Shown here: in pieces, positions 31,904 through 36,099 of the stretch
How the letters are laid out: each line of letters starts with the position of its first letter
Numbering within the stretch: position 1 is the first letter of the stretch
Source: Chromera velia
Taxonomy: Eukaryota > Sar > Chromeraceae
Reading direction: 5' to 3'
DNA length: 36,099 bases
Assembly (NCBI GenBank): GCA_018398765.1
Contig: JAHBMJ010000049.1
Location: 22,501 to 58,599 of the forward strand
Notes under the pieces: generated by a model
The model's input: only the letters and a program-made list of their open reading frames with translations
Told to the model about the DNA's origin: nothing
The model's database searches: none
Position numbers and translations under genes: made by a program

Positions 31904-32584
31904 GATTCTTTCTGTCATTTCGTGTCAGTTAGAGGTCCGTTAGATGACCTCTAAAGAAAATCACCCAAGGCAGAACGGGAGGAGACGGAGAGAGAAAAAG
32001 ATCAGAACTCCCAATCTCCTTTGATCCCCTATCTTTTCTGCCGAAGACGTATGAGCAAAGGTTTCTCTCTCCATTCAGTTCTTGTTCGGTCAGTTCAGTC
32101 AGTTCAGTCGGTTCATCCCTGAGGCACGACTTGTTTTCCAGGGGAGTGAAATAGCGAGTAGTAAGCATGATAAAGAAGTTTAAAAAGGGGAGAAAAAGAG
32201 AGAAAAACGGAGACGCCGCACGTAGCATGCATCCCACTCACAGACCCGCTTGTAAACCGCACGAGCACGAGCGTTCCGCGCGCCCCCCTGTACCCGTGCA
32301 GGCTCGAGCCCGTCACCTCCCACCGCCTCCCGCGCTCACGCGAGGGGTGCCATCCGAGCCCCGCAGCCTGGGCCTCATGGGGTCGTCCATCTCGCGTTTC
32401 CCCCTTATATGCTTTTCGCTCACCCCCCGATTGATTCCGTTCCACCCTTGTTTGTTCCTCAATCAATCAATCAATTAATCAGATGAAACACACTTGGACA
32501 GACGTAATGAAATACTCCCCTCAAAAACAAGTACGGTCGTCAAGAATGAACAACGATGGGGAAAGAGTGAGAGGAACTGAGGGG
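31904..32584. other. Low-complexity intergenic DNA
   Basis: No coding frame is convincing. It includes TCAGTTCAGTCAGTTC-type repeats near 32089-32114 and an AATCAATCAATCAATT run at 32459-32477. On the minus strand this run would be a TTGA-type tail and could mark the 3' end of the LINE to the right; that is speculative. Confidence 0.4.
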
Positions 32585-32722
32585 AAAGGAAGAAAGAAAG
32601 AAAGAAAGAGAGAAAGAAAGAAAGAAAGAAAGAAAGAAAGGAAGAAAGGAAGAAAGAAAAAAAGAAAGAAAAAAAGAAAGAAAAAAAAAAAGAAAGAAAG
32701 GAAGAAAAGAGAAAGAAGGACA
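32585..32722. repeat. (GAAA)n microsatellite
   Basis: About 140 bp of GAAA/GAAAA/GGAA units on the plus strand (TTTC on the LINE's strand), just past the last in-frame stop of the LINE. The Phe/Ser and Lys/Glu ORFs here are artefacts. Confidence 0.92.
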
Positions 32723-32742
32723 GACTGAGGGAATACATACAG

Positions 32743-33180
32743 CTACTTACGAAGGCAATCGGAGATCGCCCGTGCGCCTGCAACAGGGTGCTTTTCGAGG
32801 AGAAGTGTGAAGATCTCCCTCACTTTCTTCTCATTTTCGCTCACACCCTGTCCCAACTACTGCTTAGCCATTTGTTGTGCCCACACAATCAAGTCCGACT
32901 TAGAGCGAGCGTCTCTTGCTTTATCCAAAAGCCTATTTATACGTCTCCTCTCCCCTTTGATCCCTTTGCATTCAGTCAACTTATGGACAACATCATTCAG
33001 ATGGCCACGCCCATACAAATCGAGGGGGCAGTGCTCGCAGACCGTCTCTACCTCCCCGTTCAGAACTCCCCCCCCCCCAACAGTGTATGGGCAATTGGCC
33101 TGACGTTGGCCTCCGAACAGAGCAGCCTCCTGGAGAGAGGTTGAACTATAGGAACACGCTGCCCGCTTGAGCCGGTCCAT
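32743..33180 (-). pseudogene. LINE ORF2 C-terminal segment with zinc-finger-like motif
   Basis: The frame contains the spacing ETVCEHCP…HLNDVVHKLTECKG…RRRI, matching the C-terminal CxxC…H…C finger followed by basic residues found in many LINE ORF2 proteins. TAG at 32857-32859 interrupts it, but the same frame continues another 37 codons to TAG at 32743-32745. The segment between 33190 and 33515 reads on in pieces (for example DLCKDGLYGDWW, KVQEWLDDWFVATSHSL), broken by a stop and a frame change. Confidence 0.65.
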
Positions 33181-33520
33181 CCTCCCATGATAAGATGGGC
33201 CAAGCGCTGTCTAGACGGATGTTCGACTTGGAAGACCGAAGGTCTCACTCCGTTAGGAAAAACCCCCCCCCATCCTGCCTGCCCTCCCCTACCCTGCCGG
33301 CCCTCTTTTTACAAAGAATGGGAGGTAGCTACAAACCAGTCGTCCAACCATTCTTGTACCTTCCTACCTCTCCCTTCTACCGCGAGCTTTCTTTTTAATG
33401 CAGCTTTCTCTCCCGGGCCCGAAGGCATCCCCTCGACAGAGAAGAGTTCAGGAGCGAAAGGTCCCACCAACAGCTTGACGGACCTCCACCAATCGCCATA
33501 AAGGCCATCTTTGCAGAGAT

Positions 33521-34860
33521 CTAAAATTTAAAGCCAGCAGGCACACAGTGGGATGTTAAGGAGAGGCTACATAAAAAACCCCCCACTCTTTCAGTCAAGA
33601 TAGCCCGTATCAGGCAAAGGCCGGAGATGAAGAGGGAGAGGACACGAAACGAATTGCAGAGAAGGCCGAAAACCCATCTAACAAAACGTATTTGCAAATC
33701 ATCCAACGTCTTCATGTCTGCCTGACTGAGGGAAAACGCTTCTAGCCCGTAGAGGGCCACAGGAATCCACAGGCCCCGAAAGAGCATAATTTTCGAAGTC
33801 GGAGAGAGACGACCAAGAGAAACACAGAGCCCAATGACCCCCCTGAGTGCCCTCTCTGCCACCCCCAGGCGATGTCTCATAGAGGAATGGAAAGATCCGC
33901 CTTCAAAAAAGGTGCAGCCTAAATATTTATACTGGCCCGTTCTCTCGACTTCCTTCCCTTCAAAGAAGATTGGCTGACTAATATTCTTCTTGCTGCAGGA
34001 AAGCCTCATTACTTTTGTCTTTTTCAAATTGACCGTGAGGCCCCACGTCCGACAATATTCCGCCAATTTATCCATTCTCGCTTGAAGCTCATGCGAAGAA
34101 CGACCAAACAGAACAAGGTCGGCAGCGTAATCGAGGCTTTCGATAAGCTCGGGCCCAACACAGATCGTATCATCCTGACTGATCCTGACTTTCCCTTTTT
34201 TCCTCTTCACCGCTACTTTGGTCTTCTTGTTCCCCTTCTCAATGCCAACCCCTCTCAATCTGCCTGCCCAAGGGTAGTTACGTGCTCTGCTTTCTATAGA
34301 CCTCTTGTCAGACACTGTTCTATCCTTCTCTGACTCTTCCCACCCGAGCTCATCCTCTCGGTGAGCCGAGAGGCGGATGTGGCGGTGCAGATTATTAATG
34401 AACAGAAAGAAGAGCAAGGGAGAGAGAAGGTTACCCTGTTTCACCCCCGCTCCTTCCTGTATCTCCCTATCAGCACCATCGACCCTCGCCCAGACATTAA
34501 AGTACATAGCATGCACCATTAAAACATCACATTCCAACACACCCTCCTCCCGAAGCCGTCTTAGCAACAGACCTCGAGGGACCTTATCAAACGCCTTAGA
34601 AAAGTCAACGAACGTAGCCAGAAGGGGGAGTTTCCGGGCTTTGGAGCTCGCTACGAGTCCCGCCAGCGCCACAATGGCCTCCCTGGTCCCAACCCCCTAA
34701 GGCTTCCTGAACCCCAGCTAGCGGTTGTCTAATGAGGTCTGTTCCCTCAATCTTTCGTCTATTAGGAGGGCAAACAGTTTTGCAAGTAAACACACAATGT
34801 GGATAGGTCTCCATTCCGAGCAGTCAGGAGAGGGGGGGCCTTTCGGAACGGGAACTGCAC
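33521..34860 (-). pseudogene. LINE reverse transcriptase with mutated catalytic motif (YAAD)
   Basis: Conserved RT blocks appear in order: a start resembling VPVPKGPPSPDCSEWRPIHI (about 34850-34790), AKLFALLIDERL, then LGFRKP and GTREAI interrupted by TAG at 34718-34720 and 34697-34699. Next come motif A FVDFSKAFD (about 34586-34612), motif B GVKQGNLLSPLLFFLFINN, and motif C LDYAADLVLF (YAAD at 34118-34129). Motif D GLTVNLKKTKVM and YKYLGCTF follow. The usual YADD has lost its first metal-binding Asp (GCC at 34121-34123). The enzyme would copy LINE RNA at the target site. With the Asp lost and two stops it cannot be active. Confidence 0.88.
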
Positions 34861-35218
34861 GGATCAAATTCCAAAGAGACGGCCAATAAGAATAACAATA
34901 AAATAAATTAAAGAGGACACAAAGAAGGAAACGAGAAAGGGGAGAGGAGCTGAAACAAAGGTTAAGATGCCTGGGGGAAACGCCCCCAATTCTATCAGCC
35001 TTACTCGTATCGATCGATCGGAGTGCACCGATAATCCTTTTATAAGCTAGTTTATAAGAAAAGGCCGGGGGAGGAGGGGGAGAAGAGAGAGAGAAAGCAG
35101 GGGAAGCGACTGGAGGAGGAGGGAGCCCTTCACCCTCAAATACAGAGGCCCAGAAATCAGTAAAAGCCGCGGGGGTCGGTCTGTCTCCCCCACCTCTCGC
35201 ACTGCTCGTTTCCCTCTT

Positions 35219-35629
35219 CTACCTCCAAATCGCCGAAAGATCGGTCGCAGCCTCCCTTGCTAACCTCTCTGCTTGCCTGTTCACGTGTTCAGTTTCTTTA
35301 CGGGCAAACAGTCTCTTCCTTGTTCTGCAAAGGGACTCAAGCTTTCGCTTCGCACTCTGGGTGGGACCTCCCCAGTCACCTTCATCTGCCCCCCATATTC
35401 CTCTCAGGTCCTTCCATTCTCTCTCGGCCTCTCTCACCTCCCTTTGTTTAGCCACACATTCCTCATCCCACCAGTCTGGCCGGGACGACTCCCGTTGATT
35501 TATGTCCTTTCTTTCTTTCTTGTTTTCCTTTCTGCTTCCCATCCCTACCCTTTTGGAATTCCCACTGGCTAGGCATGTCTGCCAGGAGTCAGAAATCTGT
35601 CGTAACTGCTCTGTCAGAGAGAAAGACAC
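35219..35629 (-). pseudogene. LINE ORF2 linker between endonuclease and RT
   Basis: The frame includes SSRPDWWDEECVAKQREVRE and, further on, RKRLFARKETEHVNRQAERL, the WW-plus-basic-helix pattern seen in LINE ORF2 upstream of RT. It has no catalytic role known to me. It continues in pieces toward the RT (TPAAFTDFWASVFEG near 35170-35125). Confidence 0.6.
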
Positions 35630-35725
35630 TGCATCTGATGGGGGCGGCTCGGGCAGAGGTTTTGGGGGATCGAAGAAGTGAGGAACAGCGTCTTCCCACT
35701 CCTGCGCTTGACGTAAACCCTCATC

Positions 35726-36067
35726 CTATAAGTCTAGCCCCCCATTCTCTGTGAGCGCTTTCAGAGAGAGGGCCACCCCCATCAACTCATTGTCGCAGAC
35801 AGGGGTATATCTGCCTACTTCACTCAGATGAGAGAGAGGCCGGGAGAGGGATGAGTCAGAAATACATTCATGCATAGACGAAGAGGGAGGAGAAGAGAAG
35901 TCAAGAGAAAGAGAGACAGCCGTATGCTGCTTTGCGACCTCTGGACGTGACTCAACCACGTAAGAAGAGAGATAACAAAGAAGCAGAGGGTTAATCAAAG
36001 GAATGTCAATTACCGACTTAGACTTCCCACTCTTAAAGGTCCATGCCCCGGTCAGTCTGACCTCCAC
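35726..36067 (-). pseudogene. C-terminal end of a LINE endonuclease-like domain
   Basis: The text SKSVIDIPLINPLL … VAKQHTAVSLSLDF matches the end of apurinic-type LINE endonucleases, where the family has S-x-IDYI and later SDHxxV. Here the SDH position reads KQH, so the catalytic Asp is missing. The rest of the domain lies beyond the right edge. Confidence 0.5.
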
Positions 36068-36099
36068 CTCCCTTCTTTCATCCTTTAGGTGCAGACCGG

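Larger units (their letters stand above)
32743..36099 (-). mobile_element. Degenerate non-LTR retrotransposon (LINE), 5' end outside the window
   Basis: On the minus strand, from right to left, one finds the order of a LINE ORF2: the end of an endonuclease-like domain, a linker with WWDEEC and basic helices, a reverse transcriptase, and a C-terminal region with a Cys/His zinc-finger-like motif. It ends at a stop near 32743. In-frame stops and at least one frameshift (between the RT frame end at 33521 and the following segment) show decay. A run of AATAAAATAAATTAAAG-like sequence near 34890 sits in the RT N-terminal region. The 3' tail may reach the GAAA microsatellite or the AATC run at 32459. 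Confidence 0.88.

Overview
The window looks like nuclear DNA of a eukaryote: spliced genes with GT..AG introns, LTR and non-LTR retrotransposons, hAT-like elements with 8-bp target duplications, and many microsatellites. The mix of a RAP-domain organelle-type protein, ankyrin-repeat proteins, a PP2C phosphatase and a GT61 glycosyltransferase in a repeat-rich setting fits an alveolate such as a chromerid alga (Chromera-like). That assignment is inference; nothing in the sequence proves the species.

Layout. 1-0.94 kb: the first exon of a small membrane protein (minus strand), running off the left edge. 1.4-3.9 kb: a complete but decayed gag-only LTR retrotransposon with 321-bp LTRs, a 5-bp target duplication, a primer-binding site, a polypurine tract and an array of seven related hairpins. 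3.9-8.1 kb: purine/pyrimidine-skewed low-complexity DNA with no gene I can support. 8.1-9.7 kb: a PP2C phosphatase (minus). 10.4-14.8 kb: a five-exon RAP-domain gene (plus), head-to-head with PP2C. 15.8-19.2 kb and 23.5-27.0 kb: two ankyrin-repeat pseudogenes that are inverted copies of each other. They flank a GT61/EOGT-like glycosyltransferase gene (20.5-23.1 kb, minus). 27.1-28.5 kb: two tandem ~0.7-kb repeats. 28.5-31.4 kb: three non-autonomous hAT-like elements, one nested inside another. 32.7-36.1 kb: a decayed LINE (minus) with endonuclease tail, reverse transcriptase and C-terminal zinc-finger parts, running off the right edge.

The likely working genes are PP2C, RAP, GT61 and possibly the membrane protein. 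They show no shared pathway; PP2C and RAP share a 738-bp intergenic region that may act as a bidirectional promoter. The rest records transposition and decay: CpG-type transitions between the LTRs, nonsense codons in gag, ankyrin and RT frames, a mutated RT catalytic motif (YAAD), and a tandem duplication whose breakpoint lies inside a transposon end. Gene models were built by eye from phase-consistent splice sites and have not been tested against transcripts.
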